A stretch of DNA of 64,000 bases from assembly GCA_964421085.1 (NCBI GenBank), contig CAYQVO010000004.1:1-64000 (forward strand). The letters run 5' to 3'. The DNA is from CAYQVO01 sp964421085 (GTDB lineage: Bacteria > Bdellovibrionota_C > UBA2361 > CAYQVO01). The number at the start of each line of letters is the position of its first letter. Position 1 is the first letter of the stretch. The notes under the pieces are model-generated. The model did no database searches and had not been told where the DNA came from. It saw only the letters and a program-made list of their open reading frames with translations. The translations under genes were made by a program, and so were the position numbers. Positions 24,638-33,784 of this stretch are shown one piece after another.

Positions 24638-25906
24638 TTATCGAGTACGGCCCAAAATCTCCTTTGCCTCTTCGGGCATGACCAGCCACAGCTTCTGATA
24701 GCTGCGTGATTCTTTCACGAGAGATTCAAAGAGCGGTTCTGCGTCGAAAAGTTCGCGGACAGTGCCGGTGTCCATCAGCACTTTCATGGACTGCCGCGAG
24801 TCGCCGCCGTGCATGTCGAAAGTACGCACTTCGTGGAGATAGTACCTGGGATCGAATCCGGCTTGTGAAACAGCGCGGGACGCCTCCTCGCGAAACTGCT
24901 TCTCATCGTCTGTTTCCTGAACTCTTACGGTCTTAAAGAGCCTCCTGTCTGTTATTCTGCGGGACAAGTCAGACAGAACAGGATCTTTGTCCTCGCACCA
25001 TCTGTACACGTGATACCGCCACCACGACTCTCGCATGTTGTAGAGAGTCTCGAGTGAAAGCTCTTCGACTGAGTCAGCGCGCAGGACTTCGCTCATGTAT
25101 CTGTCGCAAAAATCAATGCCGCCCCCGACATCTCGCGCACGCATGACAAGCGCCGAGTTCAAGGTGTCTGCGGCGAGCAGGACTCTGTGCTGATAGAGCT
25201 GCCTGTACATCGCGTGCCGCGACACGGCAAAATGCATCATAGCATCAAGCCTGTTTTCACGCAGCGCAATATGGCCGTCATCCGTCAGCACTACGGATTC
25301 CGTGAGCGCGGGAATGTTGTACTTTCCATAACTCACGCCGGCAAGAATGCTGTCCACAACGCACCAGTTTCCCCGGTCCACGTTCCAGCCGCCGCCTGAA
25401 ATGAGTTCCCATGTCCATGCAGGAATGTTTTTGTCTTCCTCGATAATCGACACGACCCGGCCCGGAAGTTCAGGGTCGAACTTCATGAGAATTGAGCGGA
25501 GAGACTCGTCTTCGTCGATAATTTTTTTCACGAGAGACTCGTGACCATCGCGCTTTTCAGGAAACCATGTCTTGTACGCAGTATGAGACCCGGGCGCAAT
25601 ATGGCCGATGTCGTGAAGTATCGCTGCAGCGCTTACGGCAGGCTTCCAGGGCTTGATCTCCCTGTTGTGGCTCCGGCTCAGTTTCTCCATCAGGTCCTGC
25701 GCCATATAGGCAACCCCGAGCGAATGCCCGAAACGGGAGTGCTCCGAGAACATGAATACGAGCCGGGTGTTGGCGGTCTGGCTTATGTCTCTCAGGCGCT
25801 GGACCCAGCGGGTATCGATGAGTTCAAGGACGAGTTTGCCCGCCGGGCTGCTCTCATCAAAGGAGATGGATTGATGGACCAGGTCTGCAAACGTGATCAA
25901 AGACAT
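24638..25906 (-). CDS. HD-domain phosphohydrolase (dNTPase/SAMHD1-like)
   Basis: The product is 422 residues from the ATG at 25906; an upstream frame start at 25987 adds 27 poorly conserved residues. The HD signature is complete: the first histidine in RFGHSLGV, the HD pair in AAAILHDIGH, and a later aspartate in WCVVDSILAG. The start region (WVQRLRDISQTANTRLVF) is typical of SAMHD1/dGTPase-like HD proteins. Likely activity is hydrolysis of a nucleotide or other phosphoester; the substrate is not known. It is divergent from the gene at 26016. Confidence 0.85.
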   Translation of the reverse strand: MSLITFADLVHQSISFDESSPAGKLVLELIDTRWVQRLRDISQTANTRLVFMFSEHSRFGHSLGVAYMAQDLMEKLSRSHNREIKPWKPAVSAAAILHDIGHIAPGSHTAYKTWFPEKRDGHESLVKKIIDEDESLRSILMKFDPELPGRVVSIIEEDKNIPAWTWELISGGGWNVDRGNWCVVDSILAGVSYGKYNIPALTESVVLTDDGHIALRENRLDAMMHFAVSRHAMYRQLYQHRVLLAADTLNSALVMRARDVGGGIDFCDRYMSEVLRADSVEELSLETLYNMRESWWRYHVYRWCEDKDPVLSDLSRRITDRRLFKTVRVQETDDEKQFREEASRAVSQAGFDPRYYLHEVRTFDMHGGDSRQSMKVLMDTGTVRELFDAEPLFESLVKESRSYQKLWLVMPEEAKEILGRTR

Positions 25907-26015
25907 TGTGTTAGCGCCATCCCCTTGTTTTTGCTCGTTATTACCCCTGAATTTTCTCCTGTAGGGAACCTCCCTTTCTGCCGACATTTAGAGACAAGAT
26001 GAACGGAGTGCAGTT

Positions 26016-26474
26016 ATGGAACATTCAAGTAGTTTAGCTATATCACCGCCCCCGGAAAAAGTCATTGAAGACGTCTCTATCATCCGGGCAAGGCGGACAG
26101 CGTTTGTGGCAAGATTCATAGTGCTCCGGGAATCGAAACGCACGCGCGCACACAGGAAAATCGAGACGTTGGCCTGGAGGGGTGAAACCTCAGCCGAAGA
26201 ACTTGCGGGAAGGTTTCGTCAGATCTTCATAGAAAACGGCGACAATATGATGCCGGTCGATCGCGATCTGCGGCGGGCGCTTGCGCACGCAAACCGTTCG
26301 CTGAATTTCTTCATCGAGGAATACGCGACACGCGCAACGACTAATTTCATTGACGCGCTTTTCGATTATGAACGCTCCAACACGCTGCTTTTCGGCGCCG
26401 ACGAGCAGCCGAAACCCGGAGGCTGGAGACTTCCAAGAGAGCTTCTGAAGGAACACTCAAAAAAACAAGGCTGA
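26016..26474 (+). CDS. hypothetical helical protein upstream of an FlhB-C homologue
   Basis: The product is 152 residues, predicted mostly helical and basic (RARRTAFVARFIVLRESKRTRAHRK), and ends in a Lys-rich tail. No family was recognised. The ribosome-binding site is GGAG, 8 nt before the ATG. It lies 21 nt upstream of the FlhB C-terminal-domain homologue on the same strand, so a shared operon and a flagellum-related role are possible but not shown. Confidence 0.6.
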   Translation: MEHSSSLAISPPPEKVIEDVSIIRARRTAFVARFIVLRESKRTRAHRKIETLAWRGETSAEELAGRFRQIFIENGDNMMPVDRDLRRALAHANRSLNFFIEEYATRATTNFIDALFDYERSNTLLFGADEQPKPGGWRLPRELLKEHSKKQG

Positions 26475-26495
26475 AATTTTTTACTGCAGTGCCCC

Positions 26496-26819
26496 ATGCA
26501 GAACGACAGGTCAAAGAAACATAAAAAGCAGCACGCAGCCGCACTCCAGTACAATGACAAAGAGAGAATTCCCCGCGTTCTTGCAGGCGGTGTGGGGGAA
26601 ATTGCGAAAGAGATTATCGACACAGCTTCGAAGCACGGTATTCCTGTTCAGCAGGATGCGGCTCTGGCTGTCGTGGTATCACAGTTGAAGCCTGGAGATC
26701 TGATTCCGCCGGAAACCTATCGTCTTGCAGCGGAGTTGATTGCCTTCCTGTATGAAACCGACCGCGAATGGCAGAAGAAGCATGATTTTCTAAAGCCGAT
26801 TCTCGAGTCGGTTGATTAA
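26496..26819 (+). CDS. FlhB cytoplasmic-domain homologue (FlhX/EscU-YscU-HrcU family)
   Basis: The product is 107 residues that match only the C-terminal half of FlhB: AAALQYND, IPRVLAGGVGEIAKEIIDTA, HGIPVQQDAALA, and GDLIPPETYRLAAELIAFLY. In FlhB this domain switches export substrate specificity. Stand-alone copies (FlhX/YlqH) can stand in for the cleaved C-terminal part. The NPTH autocleavage site precedes this region in FlhB and is absent, as expected for the short form. Full-length flhB is not in the window. Confidence 0.88.
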   Translation: MQNDRSKKHKKQHAAALQYNDKERIPRVLAGGVGEIAKEIIDTASKHGIPVQQDAALAVVVSQLKPGDLIPPETYRLAAELIAFLYETDREWQKKHDFLKPILESVD

Positions 26820-26824
26820 CAGGC

Positions 26825-28177
26825 TCAAACCCTGCCCAGCCACTGCCGCCTTTTATGATTCAACCAGAAAATCCAATACCCGAAGTCCGTAAGAAAAAGC
26901 TTCAGCAGCGGGGCGCGAAGACGCGGGAGAAAGCATGGCAGATAGAGAATCATATTAAGCCCGGCCTTCAAGCGTTCTCCCGCGCCAGGCCGAGGCATCT
27001 TCATATCCGGCGGCCCGTAAACAGGGACCGGCTTCCCGCGCCGCTTTCTTGTTTCAATTACATGGAAGGCGCGGAGCCGTTTTTCTCTGGACATTCTCAG
27101 ATTGCACGCAAGCGCCTCCTCCCGCGTCAACTTCCGGCGGGTAAGGGCTCCCGCGTGGACTGCAGCATCGCACACCTCCTTCCCCATCTCTGTCCGGACA
27201 AGCGCAAAACTCCAGCCATCATAAAAGCTGATGTTTTTTTCAGGGGACGCCATCCACGGATCACCCACTGAGATATCGGCAAACTCGGAACTTGCGTCGA
27301 AGCACATGAAGCAACGCGAAGGAGTATAAAGCGCATATTGGGCGTTCAAGACTTCGGTTGAAGAAGGCTTGTATCCTTCCTTTCTGCGCCCGAAATAAAC
27401 CGGATACATGCTCCCGTCAGAAAGCTCGATGTGCGGTGTCCCCGGATGTTTCCCCACCCGTGAAACAAACCGCTTTGCCTCCCTGCCCTTTTCGCCCAGA
27501 GAATCAAAGATAATCCTGCACGCTTCATGCTCCACTGCGGAGTGACAGTAAAGGCCTATCGTAAGGACTATGCGATCTTCAAGTCTCGAGCCAAATGAAG
27601 CTGCTTTCAGGAATCCATGAATCTGACATGGAAGGCCGACAAGAGCGTATCGGCCTTTAACCCTTCGAACCTCGTCGAGCAGTTCATTAACCGGAACAAC
27701 GGCATACTTTGATTTCACCGAAGAAAGGATCTCTTCCCTTGTCCTCGCGATGACCGCCTTTCCCCGCCACAGAACCTTCTCGTCTGATACGACCACAAGG
27801 GCCCCGTCAATCTGCCCCGCCTCGAGCAGATGAAGCAGGAGACCTGTGATCACACCCCCGCTTGTGCCGTTTTCTCTCAACCACGGATCGTTTGCGTACC
27901 CGATGAACGCGTCGATGAAAGTTCCGTGGGTGTCCTTTATTTCTCCGGGGCCGCCGAATTTCTTAAGATGCCGGCCGTAAAAATCGTACTCGTTGCCGGG
28001 GCATACCCGCACACACAGCCCGCAGTCAGTGCACGCGGGAACTGATTTGAAGCGGGGATAACTCTCTTCGTCAAATCCAAGAGCATCCCTGGGACACACC
28101 CCGACACATGTGCCGCACCTGTGGCAGAGGCCGCCATCAATTATTGCGGCAAGGCTGCGAAGAGTCGGTGGGAGCAT
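26825..28177 (-). CDS. FrhB-like iron-sulfur flavoprotein (F420 hydrogenase/dehydrogenase beta-subunit family)
   Basis: The product is 450 residues. Two [4Fe-4S] ferredoxin motifs come first: cysteines 18, 21, 24 and 28 (CHRCGTCVGVC) and 49, 52, 55 and 59 (CTDCGLCVRVC). The FrhB domain follows, with NGTSGGVITGLL, LVGLPCQIHGFLKA, GLYCHSAVE and ISVGDPW. Bacterial members often reduce or transfer sulfur or electrons in polysaccharide or other pathways, and F420 is not implied. The C-terminal 60 residues hold hydrophobic stretches. The gene is alone on its strand, convergent with the FlhB-C homologue. Confidence 0.85.
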   Translation of the reverse strand: MLPPTLRSLAAIIDGGLCHRCGTCVGVCPRDALGFDEESYPRFKSVPACTDCGLCVRVCPGNEYDFYGRHLKKFGGPGEIKDTHGTFIDAFIGYANDPWLRENGTSGGVITGLLLHLLEAGQIDGALVVVSDEKVLWRGKAVIARTREEILSSVKSKYAVVPVNELLDEVRRVKGRYALVGLPCQIHGFLKAASFGSRLEDRIVLTIGLYCHSAVEHEACRIIFDSLGEKGREAKRFVSRVGKHPGTPHIELSDGSMYPVYFGRRKEGYKPSSTEVLNAQYALYTPSRCFMCFDASSEFADISVGDPWMASPEKNISFYDGWSFALVRTEMGKEVCDAAVHAGALTRRKLTREEALACNLRMSREKRLRAFHVIETRKRRGKPVPVYGPPDMKMPRPGAGERLKAGLNMILYLPCFLPRLRAPLLKLFLTDFGYWIFWLNHKRRQWLGRV

Positions 28178-28370
28178 CCCCCGACAATACCATTATCATG
28201 GAGTGACAGCCATAATGCCGCGGAATTTATCAACGTTCATTTTCCATTAATTAATCCCTCTTCCCTAAAGCCCGTGATTATTGCCGCCGATATTCAGGAT
28301 CAGCCGCTTTTGCGGGAAGCATTTTATTACCAGAAAAAGGGCCACGCTTGTCCGCCCTGAACAAGGTCGA

Positions 28371-30533
28371 ATGGGTCGTGGCCGAGATGTACCCATGACG
28401 GGCCAGGACGCCAGCAAACTCGCGTTACTTAAGCTCCTTCATAAGCTCGGGCTTATTGAAGCGCGGTCGATACCCTCTGCGGAGTCCGACACCGAGCATT
28501 TCCCAATCGCTTATTTCGCAAAGAAAGGCTTTATCGAAGAGAAGGAAGCAATGAGGAGAGTTGCGGAAGTTCTGGGCATTGAAGTCCAGGATCTCGGCAA
28601 AGCTTCTCAGAAAGAAATTCTTCCTCTTCTTAATCAGCCTGTTTTCGAAAAGACCCCCTTGACGAGATGGACACGGATGCGCGCGCTGCCGGTGCATCTG
28701 ACTCCCGTTTCCCTCGTGGTTGCGATGGCAAACCCCCTCGACCATGAAAACATCTCAGCGCTTTCGTTCGATCTGGGACGCAGGATTGAAACCCGGATTG
28801 CGAGAGAGGATGAAATCCTGAAGATTCTCGGGGCAAAGCAGAATGCAGAGCGGCATGAGGAGATTGAAGCTCTCTTTGAGCACCAGACCTCGGTCGATGA
28901 CAAACAGACGACGCCCGACACCAATCTCGGGGAAAGTGACCACAACGCGGCCCCGATCGTCCGCATTGTGAACAAGATCATTTCTGACGCGCTCGAGGCT
29001 CATGCAAGCGATATACACATCAACCCCGAAGCAGATGTCCTGAATGTGCGGATTCGAGTCGACGGCATAATGCGGCCGCTTCTCAAAGTGCCAAAAGGAA
29101 TCAAGGTGGCCGTTATTTCCCGCCTGAAGCTCATAGGGGGAATGGACATTTCCGAGCGGCGCCGTCCTCAGGATGGGCGTCTGCGGGTTCAGAGCACGTT
29201 TGGAAATATCGACCTCCGCATTTCGTCGGTCCCCACACCTCACGGCGAAAATATTGTCGTCCGTATCCTGGCTGCAGAGTCTCCACTTGTCTCCTTTGAT
29301 GCGCTCGGTATGGACCCGGAAGTGCAGCGACACCTTCAGGCTGCGCTCCGAGGTTCGTCGAAAGTTGTTCTTGTATCAGGGCCTACGGGTTCCGGAAAAA
29401 CATCGACGCTCTATGCGTCACTCAGTTATCTTAATGACGGGACCCGGAACATAATCACTGTCGAAGACCCCATTGAATACCGCATCGCGGGCTTAAGCCA
29501 GATTCAGGTCAACCCGAAGATAGGGCTTGGCTTTGCGGAAGGCTTGAGATCAATCCTCCGCCAGGACCCGGACATTATCATGGTCGGCGAGATCAGGGAC
29601 AATGAAACGGCAGGCATCGCAGCCCAGGCTGCGCAGACAGGACATCTTGTGCTCTCGACAATCCACACGAACACGGCAGCAGCCGCTGTCACAAGATTAC
29701 GGGATCTGAATGTGCCGCCGTATCTTGTTTCTTCGTCGCTCGGATGCGTGCTTGCGCAGAGGCTTGTAAGGCGTCTCTGTTCATGCGCAGCAAGCGCAGA
29801 TTCCCCTTCAGACAGAGATTCCCTCCCCCGGGGGATCGATCTTGCGAATCTCAAAAAACCGCAGGGATGCGATGATTGCGGTATGACAGGATACAGAGGG
29901 AGGATCGGAATATACAGCATTCTTCCTGTCACAAGAGACGTTGGCGAAGTGATCAAGCGGGAAGGCGGCGAACATGAGCTTGAAAACGCAGCCCGGCCTG
30001 CCGGTTTTTTGAGTCTCTGGGAGGCAGGGGCAGGGCTTATATCGGCCGGACTTACGTCTTATGAAGAGGTGCTTCGTGTCGTAGGGCCGCCTGAAACCGG
30101 CGGGATTCCTCAGATGGAGGCCGTTCGCTCTGCTCACGATAATGTGCAGCCCCTTGCAAGAAGGAAGGTACTCCTTATCGAAGACGACGAGGATGTCCGG
30201 GCGGTTCTTGTCATGCTTCTCAAGGCGAACCTTTACGATGTAAGCGAAGCGGCGAACGGTCTCGAGGGCCTCGAAAAAGTATACGAATCAAAGCCCGAAG
30301 TCATAGTGTGCGATCTGATGATGCCTGCGATGAATGGAATGGATTTCGTGCGACGACTCAGGAACGATGCGCGAATCAAATCTATTCCTGTGCTTATCCT
30401 TACAGCCGCAAATACCGACGATAATCAGGTAAGCGCTCTTCAGTTCGGCGCCGATGATTTTGTCGCAAAGACAGCAGATTCACGCATACTTCTTGCGAGA
30501 GTGGAAAAGCTCTTTGAGAAGACGGGACGGTAA
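28371..30533 (+). CDS. GspE/PilB-type secretion ATPase with C-terminal receiver domain
   Basis: The product is about 720 residues from the ATG at 28371, which has AAGG upstream; a longer frame begins at 28281. An MshEN-like N-terminal domain comes first. The ATPase follows with Walker A (GPTGSGKTST), the Asp box (ITVEDPIEY), Walker B (DPDIIMVGEIRD) and His box (LSTIHTN). A cysteine cluster (LCSC ... GCDDCGMTGYRGR) is the usual zinc site. The last ~130 residues are a receiver (LLIEDDEDV, phospho-acceptor VCDLMMP, AKTADS). The ATPase would power type IV pilus or type II secretion assembly. The receiver suggests control by phosphorylation. No pilC, pilM-Q or gsp genes are in the window. Confidence 0.9.
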   Translation: MGRGRDVPMTGQDASKLALLKLLHKLGLIEARSIPSAESDTEHFPIAYFAKKGFIEEKEAMRRVAEVLGIEVQDLGKASQKEILPLLNQPVFEKTPLTRWTRMRALPVHLTPVSLVVAMANPLDHENISALSFDLGRRIETRIAREDEILKILGAKQNAERHEEIEALFEHQTSVDDKQTTPDTNLGESDHNAAPIVRIVNKIISDALEAHASDIHINPEADVLNVRIRVDGIMRPLLKVPKGIKVAVISRLKLIGGMDISERRRPQDGRLRVQSTFGNIDLRISSVPTPHGENIVVRILAAESPLVSFDALGMDPEVQRHLQAALRGSSKVVLVSGPTGSGKTSTLYASLSYLNDGTRNIITVEDPIEYRIAGLSQIQVNPKIGLGFAEGLRSILRQDPDIIMVGEIRDNETAGIAAQAAQTGHLVLSTIHTNTAAAAVTRLRDLNVPPYLVSSSLGCVLAQRLVRRLCSCAASADSPSDRDSLPRGIDLANLKKPQGCDDCGMTGYRGRIGIYSILPVTRDVGEVIKREGGEHELENAARPAGFLSLWEAGAGLISAGLTSYEEVLRVVGPPETGGIPQMEAVRSAHDNVQPLARRKVLLIEDDEDVRAVLVMLLKANLYDVSEAANGLEGLEKVYESKPEVIVCDLMMPAMNGMDFVRRLRNDARIKSIPVLILTAANTDDNQVSALQFGADDFVAKTADSRILLARVEKLFEKTGR

Positions 30534-30564
30534 GTTCAGGCGGCTCTGTAATCCGGATCACTTC

Positions 30565-30681
30565 AACTGTGTAAATGGCGAGCAGGCAGGGAGCCCGGCT
30601 GCGCGAAGCGGCGCCCGAAGACCGACTCGGCGCAGGGATGCCCGGCAATGACTAGTGAACGCTCCAGCCGTTTACACAGTT
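30565..30681. mobile_element. MITE-like element with IS256-type inverted ends
   Basis: AACTGTGTAAATGGCGAGC (30565-30583) is an imperfect inverted match of the sequence at 30661-30681, whose end is TTTACACAGTT. Ends of the AACTGTGTAAA type are known from IS256/Mutator-like elements. The ~117-bp body is GC-rich and has no ORF. I see no clear 8-9 bp target duplication. It fills the intergenic region 30534-30756, where I see nothing else. Confidence 0.5.
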
Positions 30682-30756
30682 CCCATTACTGAGTCGTCTG
30701 ATCTGTGGCAGACGGTGTCTTATCCCAGTACGAGCCAGGCCCGTTGTTGACTTAAC

Positions 30757-32469
30757 CTATTCTGCTTCCTCACGCATATCGCCTGAACCTCCCGTGCCGC
30801 CAGGGATATTCCCGCCATGAAGCTCTGATAAAGTTCTAAAGTGCGCCATGAACTGAGGGGACACGCCCGTCATTTCCTGAAATCTCGCCTCTGCCGCAGC
30901 TCTTCGCTGTGCAAGAGTTTCTTCCGCAAATTGGAGGTCCTCAGTTATGACTCTCTTCCTTCTATCGGCGGCGGTTGCATTGCCAAAATATCCGATTGCC
31001 AGTCCAAGGAGCCCTCCATTTTTAGGATACCCCTGCGCCCTGCCCCAGTCATTGACAATGCGCTGCATGTTTTTTGTCCAGTTATTAGCATCCCTCATGT
31101 CGTCCCTCAGCAACTGCTGGGTAACTCTTCCGATGTTCGGCAGATTTCTGTCGTTAACAAGAGTGTTGATGCATTTTTCGACGTCAGCAAAGTTTTTTAT
31201 CCCGAGACTGACAAGCTTGCGCCAGTCGGCTGCGTATTCCAGATTCTGCTCCATTTCCACTCTCTCGGGCACATACTTGGCCTCTTCCTCGGCGCGGGCT
31301 GCCCTGAGGTTGCTCTGAGCAGTGGATGCCTCGGCAGCGGCGATTTTTTGCTCCGACTGCGCAGCTATCACTTCGGGAGCATTCTCTTCCCTTGCCCGCG
31401 CCTCTGCGGTCCGCAAATCGGCCTGTGCGTCTCTGCGTTCGTACTGTGCTATCTCAGCCTCTGTCCTTGCGGGTGTTGTTTCAATCTCACGCTGAAGTTT
31501 CAGCGCCTCTCTTGTAATGCCGAACTCTTTCCGCATATTCGCGTAAGCCTGCTGCACATCGGTATCCCGCATTTTTTCGAGGCTGTTGTAGTTGGCCATT
31601 ATCGTCTTGATGTAGCTCTGCAGTGCAGCCAGTTTTCTTTTGTCCTGTGCAATGGCGGGATCTGCATACAGACGACCGAGGCATGCATCGAGTGCCTGCA
31701 ATGTTTTGTCCTGCTCCGCTGCAAGCTCCTGGTCTTTACTTGGGTCGACATTGCGTTTTCTGAGTTCTGCAAGCTGCGCTGCTATAACAGGAAGGGATGC
31801 CTCTGCACTGTCGAGAACTGTGCCGGAATCTGCAGGCGGCTGCTGAACTTGTGAGCCGTTGTCTGGTACAGGCGGGGTTTCCGCCGCTGCACCTGGCTGC
31901 GACTGGGGCTGCTGTTGCGGCTGCTGCGCAACAGCAGCTGCAAGCCATTGGTCAATGATATGTTGGGCATCCGATTTTGCTTTATAACCCGTTAGATGCC
32001 CGGATTGTGAAGTGAGATCAAGTCCTGGGAATTGTTGTCCATAGAAGCCCTTCGCAATTTCAGTGAGCTTTTCAAGGGCCTTGAAAACTTTCATGTCCGC
32101 TGGCGAAAACTCGTGAAGCTTAGATCCATTCGCCATCCGGACCGCTTTTTCAATCAGATCGTTTACGGCTGTTGTTCCAAGCTGAAGGCTTGGATCAGCC
32201 AGCATATCTCTCACTGATTGTGCATCAGGTGCTTTTCCCGCTGCCTGGAGCCTACCAGCAAGCCCCTCTATAAGGCGGATATCACGAAGTCCAAGGCTGT
32301 AGAGTTTTCCAAAAAGTGCTCCTCCACGCGCAAAGAGACGCTTGATCTCCGCGCTCATATGCTGCACAGATTCATGGTCTGTTCCCGGAAGCGTTTCCGA
32401 CGCTTGTGCAGTCGCAACACCAGTACCAACACCTTCACTTGTTGCCGTATCAACTGAACCTTCTGCCAT
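30757..32469 (-). CDS. large Ala/Gln/Glu-rich helical protein of unknown function
   Basis: The product is 570 residues from the ATG at 32469, which has a strong AAAGGAAAGGAG upstream; a frame start at 32613 is less likely. Its parts are an N-terminal helical region of about 150 residues, a Gln/Pro-rich low-complexity stretch (AAVAQQPQQQPQSQPGAA), and a long charged region likely to form coiled coils (EIAQYERRDAQADLRTAEAR). The end is Gly-rich. No signal peptide or membrane segment is seen, and no family was recognised. The composition resembles structural or scaffold proteins. It lies between the MITE-like element and the phosphatase gene, both with wide gaps. Confidence 0.65.
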   Translation of the reverse strand: MAEGSVDTATSEGVGTGVATAQASETLPGTDHESVQHMSAEIKRLFARGGALFGKLYSLGLRDIRLIEGLAGRLQAAGKAPDAQSVRDMLADPSLQLGTTAVNDLIEKAVRMANGSKLHEFSPADMKVFKALEKLTEIAKGFYGQQFPGLDLTSQSGHLTGYKAKSDAQHIIDQWLAAAVAQQPQQQPQSQPGAAAETPPVPDNGSQVQQPPADSGTVLDSAEASLPVIAAQLAELRKRNVDPSKDQELAAEQDKTLQALDACLGRLYADPAIAQDKRKLAALQSYIKTIMANYNSLEKMRDTDVQQAYANMRKEFGITREALKLQREIETTPARTEAEIAQYERRDAQADLRTAEARAREENAPEVIAAQSEQKIAAAEASTAQSNLRAARAEEEAKYVPERVEMEQNLEYAADWRKLVSLGIKNFADVEKCINTLVNDRNLPNIGRVTQQLLRDDMRDANNWTKNMQRIVNDWGRAQGYPKNGGLLGLAIGYFGNATAADRRKRVITEDLQFAEETLAQRRAAAEARFQEMTGVSPQFMAHFRTLSELHGGNIPGGTGGSGDMREEAE

Positions 32470-32613
32470 AACTCCTTTCCTTTTTTTAGACCAGTCCCAC
32501 CACCACTTGGTGATGTTTGCTTTCCTGTCACCAAAAGTTATGAAGGTTCCATACCGGCCGGTATCATATCCGGCGCAAAAAAGTCTGCGGGCTGAAGGAA
32601 ATTTTCGCGGCAA

Positions 32614-33417
32614 TTAAGCCTTCGGATTTATTCGCCTTAGCAGCTCCTCATGAACAAGCCCATTGGAAGCAACAAAATAGGAAATGCCCGGCAGCTTTGC
32701 TTCAAAGCAGGGCACCGCCCCTGTCTCATCGGTAACCCTGCCTCCTGACTCCTCGACAAGCACTACAAAAGGAGCAAGGTCCCAGCTTTTATGAGTTGTG
32801 AGCTTTATCACAACCCCATCGAGTTGCCCTGTACACAGGCCCAGAAAAGCTTCCGAGCTGTCCATCTTTTGGGACACCCAAAGGTTCGATGGTGGAGGAA
32901 CAAAGTGTTCAACAAATATGGACTGGGTTCTACTCATTGTCTCAGAGACCCTAGGGAATCTTCCATTCAAGAGAGTCCCCTGCCCTGCTCTTGCAGAAAT
33001 GAACTGCTCGAGTGCAGGAAGGTACATGGCGCCATAAGCAACCCGGCCTTTTTCGGTGAGGGCAAGGAGGATCGAGAAATTCGACCTGCCTGCTGCGTAG
33101 TGTTTGGTTCCGTCAAGTGGATCTATTATCCACAAGTTGATACTATTTGATCCACTGTGAGTCTCTGGAAGCTCCTCTGACATTACCGGAATTCCCGGGA
33201 AGAGTTCTGCAAGGGCGCTTACCAGAAGATTGTTGACCTCAAGATCGGCAGTTGTAACAATCGTGCCGTCTTCTTTTGTGGAGCGTTCGAGTTCCCCTCT
33301 CCTGCTCCCGCTTCCGCTGCCCTCATTTCCACCGGGCCACATGTCCATCAGTACCCGGCCAGCCCCTCTTATCAGCTCTTCAAGCTTTGCTTCTTTTGCG
33401 TTGTCAACTAAACTCAT
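32614..33417 (-). CDS. inositol-monophosphatase-family phosphatase (CysQ/HisN-like)
   Basis: The product is 267 residues from the ATG at 33417. Metal-site motifs are present: the glutamate in VMSEELPE, the core WIIDPLDGTKHY and the late WDLAP. The fold is the Mg-dependent, lithium-sensitive phosphatase type. Candidate substrates are 3'-phosphoadenosine-5'-phosphate (CysQ), histidinol phosphate or inositol phosphates; the sequence alone does not choose between them. It is divergent from the MGMT-family gene with 37 bp between starts. The 3' neighbour is the large helical unknown. Confidence 0.85.
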   Translation of the reverse strand: MSLVDNAKEAKLEELIRGAGRVLMDMWPGGNEGSGSGSRRGELERSTKEDGTIVTTADLEVNNLLVSALAELFPGIPVMSEELPETHSGSNSINLWIIDPLDGTKHYAAGRSNFSILLALTEKGRVAYGAMYLPALEQFISARAGQGTLLNGRFPRVSETMSRTQSIFVEHFVPPPSNLWVSQKMDSSEAFLGLCTGQLDGVVIKLTTHKSWDLAPFVVLVEESGGRVTDETGAVPCFEAKLPGISYFVASNGLVHEELLRRINPKA

Positions 33418-33454
33418 GAGAGAAAGTCTTGCAACTGAGCCGCATTGACACAAC

Positions 33455-33784
33455 ATGAAACCTGAAACATTTGATGAGCGGTGTTATGCTCTCCTGAGGA
33501 GAGTTCCGCGTGGAAAAGTGACGACTTATTCAGAGCTTGCTCATGCTCTCGGTTCGCGCGGGTACCGTGCCGTAGGAAACGCCATGAACAGAAACCCTTA
33601 TGCCCCCGCGGTGCCGTGTCATCGGGTTGTGAAAAGTAATGGGTGTCTGGGTGGTTTTGCTCACGGCGCTGCCGCAAAGGCGCGTCTGCTTAAGGGTGAA
33701 GGGGTGGAAATCCGGAATGGGCGTGTCGTTGATTTTGAAAAGCAATGCTTTCGCTTCCGATCAAGCCAACTCCACCCGCGATAG
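33455..33784 (+). CDS. MGMT-family DNA alkyltransferase, DNA-binding domain only
   Basis: The product is 109 residues. Motifs RVPRGKVTTYSELA, RAVGNAMNRNP and the active site PCHRVVKSNGCLGGF place it in the Ogt/Ada C-terminal family. The catalytic cysteine is present, so it differs from alkyltransferase-like proteins that carry tryptophan there. Only the ~90-residue DNA-binding/catalytic domain is encoded, with no N-terminal domain. It may repair O6-alkylguanine directly. The last 24 bp overlap the convergent ispA-type gene. Confidence 0.88.
   Translation: MKPETFDERCYALLRRVPRGKVTTYSELAHALGSRGYRAVGNAMNRNPYAPAVPCHRVVKSNGCLGGFAHGAAAKARLLKGEGVEIRNGRVVDFEKQCFRFRSSQLHPR

Noticed and set aside
30841..31854. 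337-codon ORF opposite the large helical unknown
   Set aside because: The minus-strand gene has a strong ribosome-binding site and plausible protein composition. The plus-strand frame is Cys/Leu-rich and has no start signal.
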